Source: Sciurus carolinensis
Taxonomy: Eukaryota > Chordata > Mammalia > Rodentia > Sciuridae
Assembly: GCF_902686445.1 (NCBI RefSeq)
Contig: NC_062232.1
Location: 30,276,954 to 30,340,953, forward strand
DNA length: 64,000 bases
Direction of reading: 5' to 3'
A program made the position numbers and the translations under genes. The notes under the pieces are model-generated. The model made no database searches and had not been told where the DNA came from. It saw only the letters and a list, made by a program, of their open reading frames with translations. Of the stretch, positions 32,358-43,435 are shown one piece after another; the stretch's first letter is position 1; every line of letters starts with the position of its first letter.

Positions 32358-35222
32358 AACAACTAAATGAACTAACATTACATCTCAAAACCCTAGAAAA
32401 AGAACAGATCAACACCAAAAGTAGTAGAGAGGAAATAATTAAAATCAGAACTGAAATCAATGAAATTGAAACAAAAGAAACAATTCAAAAAATTGACAAC
32501 ACAAAAAATTGGTTCTTTGAAAAAGTAAACAAATTTGACAAACCCTTAGCCACACTAAGAAAGAGGAGAGAGAAAACTCAAATTACTAAAATTCCTGATT
32601 TAAAAAAAAGGAAATAGCACGACAGACACCATTGAAATACAAAACATAATTAGAAGCTATTTTGAAAATCTGTATTCCAACAAAATAGAATATCAAAGAC
32701 AATCACAAATTTCTAGAGATATATGATCCTCCCAAACTGAATCAGGAGGTTGTGCACAATTTAAATAGATCAGTTTCAAGCAATGAAATAGAAAAAAAGC
32801 ATCAAAAGTCAACCAACCAAGAAAAGCCCAGGACCAGATGGATTCTCAGCCGAGTTCCACAAGACATTTAAAGAAGAACTAATACCAATACTCCTCAAAG
32901 TATTCCAGGAAATAGAAAGGGAGGGAACCCTTCCAAACTTATTGTATGAAGCTAGTATCACCCTGATACCACAACTTGACAAAGATGCATCAGGAAAGAA
33001 AACTTTAGACCAATATCTCTGATGAACATAGAAGCAAAAATCCTTACAAAATTCTGGCAAATTTCATACAAAAACATATTAAAAAGATAGTGCTCCATGA
33101 TCAAGTGGGATTCATTCCAGGGATGCAAGGTTGGTTCAACATCTGGAAATCAACAAATGTAATTCATCACATCAGTAGACTTAAAGTTAAGAATCATATA
33201 ATTTTATCAATAGATGCAGAAAAAGTATTTGATAAAATACAGCACCTCTTCATGATCAAAACATTAGAAAAAATAGAGATAGTAGGAACATACCTCAACA
33301 TTGTAAAGGCTATCTATGCTAAGTCCACAGCCAACATCATTCTTAATGGAGAAAAATGGAAAGCATTCCCTCTAAAAACTGGAACAAGGCAGGGATGCCC
33401 TCTTTCATCACTTCTATTCAACATCCTCCTTGAAACACTAGCCAGAGCAATTAGACAGACCAAAGAAATTAAAGGGATATGAATAGGAACAGAAGATCTC
33501 AAGCTATCACTATTTGCTGATGACATGACTCTATATTTAGAGGATTCAAAAAACTCCACCAGAAAACTTCTAGAATTAATAAATGAATTCAGCAAAGTAG
33601 CAGGATATAAAGTCAACACACTTAAATCTAATGCATTTCTATTCACAAGTGATGAATCCTCTGAAAGAGAAATTAGAAAAAACTACTCAATTCACAATAG
33701 CCTCAAAAAAATAAAATACTTGGCAATCAATCTAACAAAGGAGGTGAAAGACCTCTACAATGAAAACTACAGAACACTAAAGAAAGAAATGGAAGAAAAC
33801 CTTAGAATATGGAAAGATCTCCCATGTTCTTGGATAGGCAGAATTAATATTGTCAAAATGACCATTCTACCAAAGGCACTATACAGATTCAATGCAATTC
33901 CAATTAAAATCCCAATGACATTCCTCATAAAAATAGAGAGAGCAATCATGAAATTTGTCTGGAAGAATAAGAGACCCAGAATAGCCAAAGCTATCCTGAG
34001 CAGGAAGAGTGATGCAGAAGGTATCATAGTACCAGACCTTAAACTATACTACAGAGCAATAATAGTAACAAAAACAGCATGGTATTGGCACCAAAATAGA
34101 CAGGTAGACCAATGGTACAGAATAGAAGACACAGAGACAAACACACATAAATACAGTTATCTCATACTAGACAAAGGAGCTAAAAACATACAATGGAGAA
34201 AAGATATCCTGTTCAACAAATGGTGCTGGGAAAACTGGAAATCCATATGTAACAAAATGAAATTAAACCCCTATCTCTCACCCTGCACAAAACTCAACTC
34301 AAAATGGATCAAGGACTTAGGAATTAGACCAGAGACCCTGCACCAAATAGAAGAAAAAGTAGGTCCAAATCTTCATCATGTTGGCTTAGGATCAGACTTC
34401 CTTAACAAGACTCCCAGAGCATAAGAAATGAAAGCAAGAATCAATAAATGGAATGGATTCAAACTATTTTTTTTTCTCAGCATAGGAAACAATCAATAAT
34501 GTGAAAAGAGAGCCTACAGAGTGGGAGAAAATCTTTCCCATACGAGCTTCAGACAGAGCACTTATCTCCAAAATTTATGAAGAACTTACAAAACTTTACA
34601 CCAAAAATACAAAGAACTCAATCAATAAATGGGCCAAGGAACTCAGCAGACACTTCACAGAAGAAGATATACAGGTGATCAACAAATATATGAAAAAGTG
34701 TTCAACATCTCTAGTAATCAGAGAAATGCAAATCAAAACCACCCTAAGATTTCATCTCACCCCAATTAGAATGTCTATTATCAAGAACAGAAGCAATAAT
34801 AGTTGTTGGCATGGCTGTTGGGGAAAAGGCACACTCATACATTGTTGGTGAAGTTGCAAATTGGTGCAGCCACTCTGGAAAGCAGTATGGGGATTTCTTA
34901 GAATACTTGGAATGGACCTACCATTTGCCACTTATCCCACTTCAAATCAGCATACTACAGTGACATAGCCACATCAATGTTTATAGCAGTTCAACTCACA
35001 ATAGCTAGATTGTGGAACCAACCTACCTAGATGCCCTTCAATAGATAAATGGATAAAGAAACTGTGGTATATGTATACAGTGGAATATTACTCAGCCATA
35101 AAGAAGAATAAAATTATGGCATTTGCAGGTAAATGGATGAAGTTTGAGAATGTCATGCTAAGTGAAATAAGTCAATCCCCAAAAAAACCAAAGGCCAAAT
35201 GTTTTCTCTGATAAGAGGATGA
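32358..35222 (+). pseudogene. Older L1 ORF2, 3' part (reverse transcriptase to C-terminus)
   Basis: Continues the older ORF2 from the exact point lost at 25347. Recognisable: the RT regions '[14 protein letters not shown]' (about 33380-33420) and FADD (about 33512-33523), the thumb region, and the cysteine-rich motif around 34800-34855. There are many small lesions: a frameshift at about 32600-32620, several between 32690 and 33080, a stop at 33481, breaks at about 34424-34500, and a stop at 34851 in the cysteine motif. The longest clean stretches are 33090-33482 and 33525-34424. It cannot make a working enzyme. Confidence 0.87.
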
Positions 35223-35496
35223 TAATACACAATGGAGAGGGGGGCAGGGGATAAGAAAAGAATGAAAGAATTTGGATTGTGTGGAGGGAAATGAGGGGAG
35301 GCAGGAGAAGGAATGATAGTGGAATGAGACAGATATCATTACCCTATGTACACGTATGATTACAGGAATGGTGTGAATCTACATCGTGTACAACCATAGA
35401 AATGAAAATTTGTACCCCATTTGTGTACAATGAATCAAAATACAGTCTGTAAAAATAAAATTTTAAAAAAGAATAAACATGTCATGAAAAAGAAAA
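35223..35496 (+). other. Older L1 3' UTR and A-rich tail
   Basis: G-rich 'ggagaggggggcagggg' and 'atgaggggaggcagg' tracts, 'cattaccctatgtacacgtatgattacagg', then 'aaaataaaattttaaaaaagaataaac' tail. Same plan as the young 3' UTR but with a shorter G-tract. Confidence 0.8.
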
Positions 35497-35509
35497 AAAA
35501 GCATACCTA
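35497..35509. repeat. Target-site duplication of older L1, right copy
   Basis: AAAAGCATACCTA, identical to 22559-22571. Confidence 0.9.
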
Positions 35510-36033
35510 AAATAATTTTTCCACCCATTTACTAATCAAATTTCCCTCAAATTTCTATAATTAAGAAATCAGTATTTCACAGTATTTTGCAATAAATGTG
35601 TTAAATTTGGAAGCAAAACAAAATAAAAATTTCTTTAGTTTTCTTGTCATATTATTCTGGAGATAAAAAGAGACCTCAAATATCATGTGTTCCAATTTCC
35701 ACTACATCACACCATATACAACAATCAGCTTACACTGGATCAAGGATCAAAATGTGAACATGAAACTATGAAAAGAATACTTTGGGGCAAAGAATTTTGG
35801 ATAAGACCCCAAAAGAACAGGAAAAAGAAAGCTAGACAAGTGGGATAATATCAAATAAGTAGCTTCTGAACAGCAAAGGAAACAATCAGCAGAGTCAAGA
35901 GTCAACCTACAGAATGGGAGAACATTTTTATCAACTACTTATGTGACAAGGAGTTAATATCCAGAATATATAAAGAACTCAAACAGTTCAACAGCAAAAA
36001 AAAAAAAAATCTAATTTAAAAATAAGCAAGTGA

Positions 36034-36212
36034 GTCAGGCACAGTGTCACATTCTTATAATCCCAGTGACTCAGGAGGCTGAGGCAGGAGGATTGCAAGT
36101 TCAAGGCCAGTCTCAGCAATTCAGTGAGGCCGTAAGCAACTTAGACACTGTCTCAAAATACAAAGTGAAAAAGGGCTGGGGATGTGATTCAGGGTGAATA
36201 ATGGCACCAAAA
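36034..36212 (+). mobile_element. B1-ID composite SINE
   Basis: B1-like head ('gtcaggcacagtgtcac...atcccagtgactcaggaggctgagg'), linker 'ctgtctcaaaatacaaagtgaaaaa', then ID-like part 'gggctggggatgtgattcag', which decays early. Confidence 0.85.
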
Positions 36213-36349
36213 TACATCTAGAGGAGGGGAACTAGTTCTAATATTCTATAGCATAATAGGGCAATTATGTAGTCTACACAATTAATTATTCATTTCAAAA
36301 TAACCAGAGAAGAGTTTGAAGATTTACAACACAAGAATGGCAATATTTG

Positions 36350-36550
36350 ATCCCAGCATCTAGGGAGACTGAGGCAGAAGGATCACAAGTTCAAGGCCAG
36401 TCTCAGCAACTTAGTGAGGCCCTAAGCAACTTAGTGAGACCCTGTCTCAAAATTTAAAAATAAAATGAAAAGGGCTGGGATATAGTTCAGTGGTAAATTG
36501 TCCATGGGTTAAACCCCCAGCACCTCCTCCCATCACCTCCCCCCAAAAAA
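36350..36550 (+). mobile_element. B1-ID composite SINE with duplicated segment
   Basis: Head truncated at the 5' end ('tcccagcatctagggagactgagg'). It carries a local duplication of 'gcaacttagtgag(gc/ac)cct', and the ID part has a degraded B box ('gggttaaacccccagcacc'). Confidence 0.85.
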
Positions 36551-36560
36551 AGAGAGAGAC

Positions 36561-36683
36561 AGAAATGACAAATTTGAGATGATGGAAATGCTAATTACCT
36601 TGATTTGATCAGTACACATTGTATACACGTATAGAAATGATCAAATCAGGGTAATTAGCATTTTCATCATCTCAAATATTGTC

Positions 36684-36689
<6 letters not shown>
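36561..36689. repeat. Near-perfect inverted repeat, 51-bp arms
   Basis: Left arm 36561-36611 and right arm 36638-36689 are reverse complements with about three mismatches or indels, around a 26-bp loop (36612-36637). Both arms are old L1 3'-UTR sequence, so one arm is an inverted duplicate of the other. GA-rich sequence before the left arm and the (TC)n after the right arm extend the pairing. Confidence 0.9.

Positions 36690-36729
<40 letters not shown>
36688..36729. repeat. (TC)n microsatellite
   Basis: About 20 TC units abutting the inverted repeat, possibly grown from the GAGAGA/TCTCTC ends of the hairpin. Confidence 0.95.
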
Positions 36730-36731
<2 letters not shown>

Positions 36732-37232
36732 CAGGGAGGTACCACAAGCACAACTATTATATGTCAAAAAATGATTTTGCTATTTGGGGACTGTGAAAAG
36801 TTCCATATGAACATTTGGAATGAAGCCTCACCCCAAACCCTGAGAATCAGAACCTACTTTTTAACAATATATTCTAGGTGATAATTATGCACACTAAAAT
36901 TTCAGACCCATTACTCTAAGAGTGTTCCCCCCACCTTGGCAGTTGCTTTGTGACAGGCACACCAATCAACCCTGCTATGAAGGAATTGAAGAGAGGAGAA
37001 AAGAAAGGAGCAAATAATCAAAGATGAATGATTGAGAATATACTTACGGCTGCTTTTGAAGGAAATTCCAAAGTATACCCACAGCCCAGGGTAAGTTTCA
37101 AAGCACACTTTGAAGGATGTATTAATGTAGCAAAAATTAGAAAATATTATTATTGCTAATTTATGTAGCATCCAGTTTTTTCTTTTGATGATTACCTGTA
37201 TAGGCATACTCTCCCATTCTAAAGCTCTATAT

Positions 37233-37441
37233 CTGTGGTTTTCAACTGAGGAATATTTTGTTGCAAAGGGGACAATTGACATTTCGGTTGTTCTACTGGA
37301 AGGATTACAAAGAAACATGTAGTGGGTAAAGGCTGAAATACTGCTACCTAGGATACATCCTCTAATGAACAGTACAGCCATCTACAACAAGTAATTATCC
37401 AGCTCTAGATGTCAATAGTACTATTGAGGCTGACACACTCT
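37233..37441 (+). mobile_element. MER20-like DNA transposon (hAT-Charlie)
   Basis: Follows MER20 order: 'tggttttcaactgagg', 'ggggacaattgacatttcgg', 'catgtagtgggtaaaggctgaaat...catcctctaatgaacagtacagcc', 'caacaagtaattatccagctc...gtcaatagtactattgagg'. Non-autonomous, near full length, ends degraded. Confidence 0.7.
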
Positions 37442-37739
37442 GCTTTACAATATATTATTTTATGGGAATATATTTATGATTTCCTGAAGAGACAAAAATC
37501 TCACATAAAAGTGGAGAAAAGCAGTTAGAGATCTCCTCTGGCAAACCAGTTCATTGTGAGAAGCTGAATGATTAAGATAATAAAAACAACAGAGTAGTCT
37601 CAAGTTGTGCAAGCTGGTAAAAATGCATATGTAGCCCTGGGGTGTAAAGTTTATTTTCTTAGTGTGTGCTATAAAGTGAGATCCGGCCTGTGGAGCTGAA
37701 ATATCTGTGAGGATTCTCAACCATGGGTCCTTGTGATCT

Positions 37740-38230
37740 TGTGGAAAAAATGTTAAGCGTGTCACACAGAGTAACAGTCAGGAGTTTATTAGGAAAGCTA
37801 GAGAGTTCAATGATCAGGACAGAGTGAAGGGATGGCCTCTGGGAGGTTGATGTGGCCACAACAAAGTTGGGGTTTCCAAAGGTTTTGAGTCCCCTTGTTC
37901 TTGCATAAATCTCTCAAATCCCTTTAATTGGCTTATTAACCTATGAATAGCCCTCAGCAAGCGTCCTCTGTGAGGGTGTTGATGTCCTCAAACAAGGGGT
38001 AGTTATGACATAGTTTTGACAATAAGGGAGGGTTGTGGTAACATGGTCTAGAAACAGTAGTTCCCTTAAGAGATTATAATTAACTATATCTGGGGGAGGT
38101 TTTGTTATACCAGGCCCCATTTTCCTGAAGCTTGTCTATGATAAGGTTCCCCACGATTTTAAGCAACTGCTCCCTCAAGGAATTATAATTATCTACATCT
38201 TAGGGAAAAATAGGCAAAATAGTTCTCATT
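37740..38230 (-). mobile_element. Possible solo LTR, minus (tentative)
   Basis: 'gtttattaggaaag' near 37790 would be a reversed poly(A) region, and two diverged direct copies of an ~38-bp motif ('ctcaaggaattataattatctacatc' type) lie at about 38060-38100 and 38165-38206, as in LTR U3 regions. No clear TG/CA ends or target duplication found. Confidence 0.3.
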
Positions 38231-38949
38231 CTCCAGATGCTTACCTGCACCAAAAATGTTCCTTGTGTTTCTAGTTTTATGATTCATGGATTTTAATATC
38301 TGCCTTTCATTGTCCTTTCCCCTACCCACCTGTTCATGATTGACTAACCTAACCTACCTAACAGTATATATATTAAACATTGCTGATTGTTATTATAAAA
38401 GCAGCCCAGTAACAGTTCATTTTCTACCTTTTGATTCTTGTTAGTGTTGAAAACATCAAAATCCAGGAGCCATCTATTAAGCGCCCTTGAGATAATGCCA
38501 ATCTATTACACACTCCACAGAAGTTAATACTGACTTTAACCACTTGTGAGAGTAATTTACAGTTTTTAAAGTGCACAATTATAAAACCTGTGAAATAGTT
38601 ATTCTGATTGTGCTGTTTGCTGTCATTTCATGAGATCACCTTCACTCTGTTGGAGTTATTGAGCCTCCACTGAGGAAAACCATGATTGCAGTATTGACAC
38701 AGGAATCCATCAGTCAGCTGTGGGTATTGGGAAGTTTCCTTATACAGAGACAAGGTGTTAACTGTCAGAGCAAGGTTAAATAGGAGGTGCATAACAGACA
38801 GCCCTTGGGAACATGAAAACTGGGAGAAGGTAGAGGCATGGCACCAGGGATCTGGCAGGCTCATGGTGTTGAGACTGGGGCAAAGGACAGTCAGTGTAGA
38901 TGATGATTGATTGGATCAGTAAGATGGGGCTGATTCAAAAGGAAATAAA

Positions 38950-39310
38950 ATGCTAATACCCCCAGAGCACTTCCCTTCCTCGCCTGTTTCCAAGGTCACC
39001 TGCCTCCAGGGAATTGTTCCTCTCAGAAAGGAGTTGTTAACGAGTATCCCTAGGTAGGCTCCTTTCCCACCATTGGTTATGCCACCTTTTGGGCAGGATG
39101 GGAGGAGTGGACATGAGAAGAAAGAAGCCTAAAATCTATAAAAGAGGCAAGACACCTCCATTCCCTGGGACACCAGCTCTGGACCCCCCTCCTCTCCAGA
39201 GGAGTGTCTTGTGTCCTCTTCTCTTCTCTTCTCTTCTCTTCTCTTCTCTTCTCTTCTCTTCTCTGCCTTCTGCCTAGATCTGTTCTACATCTCCAAAGTT
39301 CAGAACACAT
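38950..39310 (+). mobile_element. Possible solo LTR with TATA box
   Basis: A TATAAAAGAGGC box at 39137, followed about 30 bp on by 'cctccattccctgggacacc', a CT-rich expanded tract and a short downstream region, resembles the U3/R arrangement of rodent LTRs. Boundaries and family are not resolved. It could instead be an orphan promoter-like sequence. Confidence 0.4.
39215..39264. repeat. (CTCTT)n pentanucleotide microsatellite
   Basis: About nine CTCTT units just downstream of the TATA-like box, which account for the repeated Arg-Glu frames on the other strand. Confidence 0.95.
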
Positions 39311-39787
39311 GTTTTAGTAGTGTGCCAGGTGAACTTATGGGAACTGGAGGAAAATATTCAGTCATTCAGTAAACAATTCTATGTAAAAATGAAAAACAAG
39401 CTGATTGATATCTGATTTTCACACTTGGTTTGCCTACTGTAGGTTTAAATGCTACATCATATCCTAAGGAAATCCTTGGCCTGTCCACAGCAATAAATTG
39501 ATTAGTCCATTTACTCTCAAGATATTTTAACAGATTATGGATTCAAATATATTCAGGTATGTGACCTTAACATATTACATGATAAAACTTAGCTGGTGGC
39601 TCTAGTACTTCCCATGAGGAAAGAGACTAGGCTTAAGAGTCACTGCTCCAGAAATGTTTGAATTCAAATTGGTGTGAAAATGGATTTTAGAGGACAGGAA
39701 AAGGGGAAATACTAGGAAACAATATTGACCAAATTATATTGTGATATTGTGTGCATGTATGAATATAAAACAACAAATCCCACTATA

Positions 39788-39788
<1 letters not shown>

Positions 39789-39827
<39 letters not shown>
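39789..39827. repeat. (TG)n microsatellite
   Basis: About 19 uninterrupted TG units directly upstream of a minus-strand SINE. Confidence 0.95.
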
Positions 39828-39833
<6 letters not shown>

Positions 39834-39839
39834 GTTTGG

Positions 39840-40042
39840 TTTTGTTTTTGTTACTAGCAATTGAATCCAGAGGTACTTAACCACTAAACCACATCCCCAG
39901 CCCTTTTCATTTTCTTTTATTTCTTTCTAAATTTCTTAGGATCTCACTAAGTTGCTTAGGGTCTAAATTGCTGAGACTGACTTTTGAATTTGTGATCCTC
40001 CTGCCTCAGTCTCCCAGGCAGCTGGGATTACTATGTCCAGCT
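39840..40042 (-). mobile_element. B1-ID composite SINE
   Basis: Minus orientation: ID part ('gcaattgaatccagagg...accacatccccagccc'), then T-rich linker, then B1 part ('ctcactaagttgcttaggg...cctcctgcctcagtctccc...ctgggatta'). Confidence 0.88.
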
Positions 40043-41400
40043 TATTATTCATAATTTTAATGCACCAATGAAATATGAAAAAAAGAAAAGAAAATAGGTT
40101 TTATTCAATGCTGTCTTTGAAGGAAGATAGAAGAAACTTCTTAATTGTTTCAAAACTCTCTATCTCCAAAATTCCTGAAATTGAGCAGAACTTTAAAAGG
40201 AGAGGAGGCAAAGAAGAGACAGCTGCAGAGAAGGGAGACAAAAGGCAGGAAATGTACGTATGTAGATTTAGTTAACCTGCCTAAGTGGGCAATCTTCATT
40301 CCCAACTTCTTGGGGAGGGATGATCACAGCCCCTCCTCCACCCCTCCACTCAACTCTCAACATGAGAAAGTCATTCTCAACTTCAGATGGCCAAATTCAG
40401 TTTCTTTCAGAATCTTCATAATATTACATATTCGGATGAGGTATGGACATAATATCTTCTGTTTTCCACTGTGGTTCACTGATCAACCCCTGACAAAGCA
40501 CACACACACACAAAGTAGTTATTAGACATATCAATTTTTTCTTTTACAAAATGATTGGTTTTAATCTGCTAACCTTTGGGGGGATTACCAGTGACTGTCA
40601 ATAGTTGCTACCTCAAAGGCACTTAAAGACAAACAAACATACATGCTATCTATTTGTGACTTTAATATTAAGTGGATTTTTGCAAAGAATAAGAAAGTTG
40701 TTGAAAATAACTTGTCCTATGTAGAGAGTATTATAAAAAGAGGTGTTTTCTGTTTGTTTTTTCCATTTCTAGGTGGCTTTGTTGTGGAGAAAGGTATGTG
40801 TCACATATAAAAACTCTAAGATCAGGTCATTTAAAGACTAGGCTCCATTTTCTAACATTTAAAAATCACCCAGAAGAAAAGTTTCAGTGAAGTGTCAATG
40901 TATTTGATAATCTCTTAAAATTTCGAGACCCTTTGGTAAGTTTGCAAACACATCTGATTATTCCCTCATTAGAGAAGATGGAAATTTTCTTGCCAAATTT
41001 CAATGAAATCCTTTCAATATTTAATAATGATTACAAATTGAGTTCCCTCATTGATGAATAAGTATAGCCAATGACACTCTTCTTCCATAAGAATTGACTT
41101 GCCGTTTCAGCTATGAGAGCTACAAAAACCAAAAATCAAAATGAACTGAACATAGAACCACAACCTTGAATACTACACCATTAATGGAATACCAAAGGTT
41201 AAGAAATAAAGCACATTCACGTCATACTGCTCACACTGTTAATACAAAACATAAAAATATTTTAAGGTATTATTTTATCTTTAAACTAGGGTATTTCTTC
41301 ATTTTGTATACATATTATACTTGTATGTATATAATATTTCAGTGCATAAATACCATTGAAAGAGACTGATTCATGGGCAGTCATCAAAACATACTTGTAA
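40043..41400. other. No gene recognised
   Basis: Unique DNA. A 126-codon plus-strand frame at 40145-40525 has no signature, no compositional bias and no neighbours to suggest an exon. Confidence 0.55.
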
Positions 41401-41600
41401 ACTGGACATGGCGGCACACACCTGTAATCCCAGCTACTTGGGAGACTGAGGCAGGAGGATTGCCTGTTTAAGCCCAGTCTGGGCAACTTAGCGAATTCCT
41501 ATATCTAAATAAAAAGTAAAAAAGGTCTAGGGATGTAGTTCAGTGGTAGAGGCCCCTGGGTTCAATCCCCAGTACTATAAAAACAAACAAACAAACAAAA
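41401..41600 (+). mobile_element. B1-ID composite SINE
   Basis: Nearly full length: 'ggcggcacacacctgtaatcccagctactt' head, 'ctagggatgtagttcagtggtag' A box, 'gggttcaatccccagtac' B box, and an (AAAC)n tail. Confidence 0.92.
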
Positions 41601-42141
41601 TACTCCTATCTTTTGTCTCCAATTGTCCTTTCAAAATGAACTCTGTGGGAGAGAATTCTTCCTCTGTCACCAAGTAAAAGTTCCAATAGATAGGCAGCAT
41701 GTCTTATCTAAATATTCTTAGGTAATGGGTAGTTCTATGATGACCTTCAGTTGCAAATATTCAGTTTCTACTCAGTGATTAGAAAAGATTCTGTCCAGTT
41801 TGGGACTCATCAGTTTGAACCTCATTCAAACTAGTACAGGACAGCTCACCTACCTTTGGGGAAGATATTTGATCTGTTTCTTCTTTTTCTTCAGGTCTTG
41901 TTTATTTTCACTCATTAGTGTGGTCTCTAGGCTTCCCAATGTCTGGTGGAGATTCAAGAGGAGAGGAAGTAAATGGGGCTTTCTTACTTGACTTGTGTTA
42001 TAAGAGATGGTTTGCTTTCTCTAGGTCTAAAAGATATTTGTACCTGACTACATCTCACTGGTATAGAGTCACATATATCTTGTGATATAATCCACATGCC
42101 ATCCAAATGTATCATAAACAAACATTTGTGTCTATTATAAA

Positions 42142-42143
<2 letters not shown>
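41601..42143. other. No gene recognised
   Basis: Unique DNA; nothing identifiable on either strand. Confidence 0.55.

Positions 42144-42182
<39 letters not shown>
42144..42182. repeat. (TA)n microsatellite
   Basis: About 19 TA units, directly abutting the left side of an LTR-like sequence. Confidence 0.95.
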
Positions 42183-42185
<3 letters not shown>

Positions 42186-42189
42186 ATAT

Positions 42190-42600
42190 ATACTGTGGGT
42201 TCTTCTAAGTCTCTTCTACTGTATCCTTCCTTCTACACTTCTGTGATGGACATTAATATTGGCATCAGATCTGCCATTTTGCTGCTGCCATTATTCTGCC
42301 TCCCATACCACTTTACAACCCAGATTATTAGCCCACAAACTTCCTTGCCAGTCAATGGTCCATTGTTATTAGCCCACAAAATTCCACTACTTAAGAGAAG
42401 CTCCTCTGCCATTTTCTTTCTCTCTCTCCCAGCCCTGAGAGGGGACACTGTGGTAGTCCGCCTAATAAAATCTCTTGTGCAAGTTCCCACATCCTGGAGT
42501 GGTTTTCTGGGTGCATTCATTGGGGCTGCGACTCAGACCTCACACCCCAGAGTGCTTGCTCCCCTGGATTCAAGGATCTGAGCTGCCTCAGGGCCTGAAC
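42190..42600 (+). mobile_element. LTR-like sequence (class I ERV type, tentative)
   Basis: 'gccattttgctgctgccattattctgcc' U3-like sequence, AATAAA at 42464-42469 followed by 'atctcttgtgcaagttc' and a GC-richer U5-like segment ending near 'cctgaactgagccac'. No internal retroviral sequence is attached and no target duplication was found. Confidence 0.4.
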
Positions 42601-42899
42601 TGAGCCACATTTTTCTTACAATTAATGTATTGTTTTTCCAGAATTAATGTATTCTGCTAACTCCTCTGCTTCTATGTTTTTATGATTTGTTAACTTTAAA
42701 AAAAGAATTTTATTTGGAGTCTGAAATCCGAAACCAATTCAGTTTCTTGGATCTGTATTAAATACTACCTGGACTGAGCATGTTTTACTCTCTCTATGTT
42801 AAATAATACTGATAAACAATGTTGAAAATTTTTCAGAGTAGACTTATCTGCAGAGCCTAAGCAAGGCAGATGTGATGGTTCCTGCCCTGGATTCTTTTG

Positions 42900-43435
42900 A
42901 TCTTGCTTGAGAAGATTCCTGGTAAGTTATGAAACTTAGTAAAATCATAGCAAATTTTATTAGAAGAGATAGGAAAAGGGTAAAGGGGACACTCTAAAGG
43001 GAGAGAGTGGGTTCTCTCAGAGAAGAAAAGGATCACATGCTCCTTCTGCCCTCCAATTTTATTGGGGGTCCTAGGGAAGTTTCTAGTATCCTGCCCCGAT
43101 CCACCTCTTGACTTTTGACTGACAGCAGGACGACATCAGACTTTTAAGTCCCCAGTGCTCATGCTAAAGGTCCAAGGTAACTCTAGGTCTCTTTAGCCCA
43201 TGTTGACCAGTTCTCTCTGGAACTTGTTCTTAAAGATTTTGTGATTATGGATTATGGGGAATTACCCTTATTTCCCAGAGTTCTGGAATCTGGTTTGTTT
43301 AAGGGCCACAATGTCCCCCACTTCACGGTAACTTTGCAGGGTGCAGCCTTTACGGTCTCCATTTCTCCCACAGATAACAGAGTGTTTGCTGAGGAGTATA
43401 ACATGTTCTATTGGCTTAAACCAGGAAGGGCTGCA
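42900..43435 (-). mobile_element. Possible LTR, minus (tentative)
   Basis: A reversed poly(A) region 'ttttattagaagagat' near 42955, a mid-region 'ccaattttattgggggtcctaggg', and the end 'cacttcacggtaactttgcagggtgc...cccacagataaca' suggest an LTR read on the minus strand. Ends not confirmed. Confidence 0.3.

Larger units (their letters stand above)
22572..35496 (+). mobile_element. Older full-length L1, split by a younger L1
   Basis: The outer 13-bp duplication (22559/35497) and the order 5' UTR, ORF1, ORF2, 3' UTR, A-rich tail show one full-length plus-strand insertion. Without the 7-kb insert and its extra TSD copy it is about 5.9 kb. ORFs are recognisable throughout but carry many frameshifts and stops, clearly older than the nested element. 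The interruption falls in ORF2 between the endonuclease and reverse transcriptase coding parts. Confidence 0.9.
35690..36637 (+). mobile_element. Old L1 3' end carrying two SINE insertions
   Basis: Begins in ORF2 ('tacactggatcaaggatcaaaatgtgaacatgaaactatg', 'aacagcaaaggaaacaatcagcag', 'atataaagaactcaaacag'). After a SINE (36034-36212) it resumes with 3'-UTR sequence (36213-36349). After a second SINE it resumes with 'gatggaaatgctaattaccttgatttgatca' (36580-36611). All frames are broken. Confidence 0.7.

Noticed and set aside
39077..39310. Arg-Glu-rich peptide (REEKRREEK)
   Set aside because: Translation of the (CTCTT)n microsatellite in reverse.
40145..40525. 126-codon frame as a host exon
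   Set aside because: Low-complexity, no motif, no flanking exon signals that I could support.
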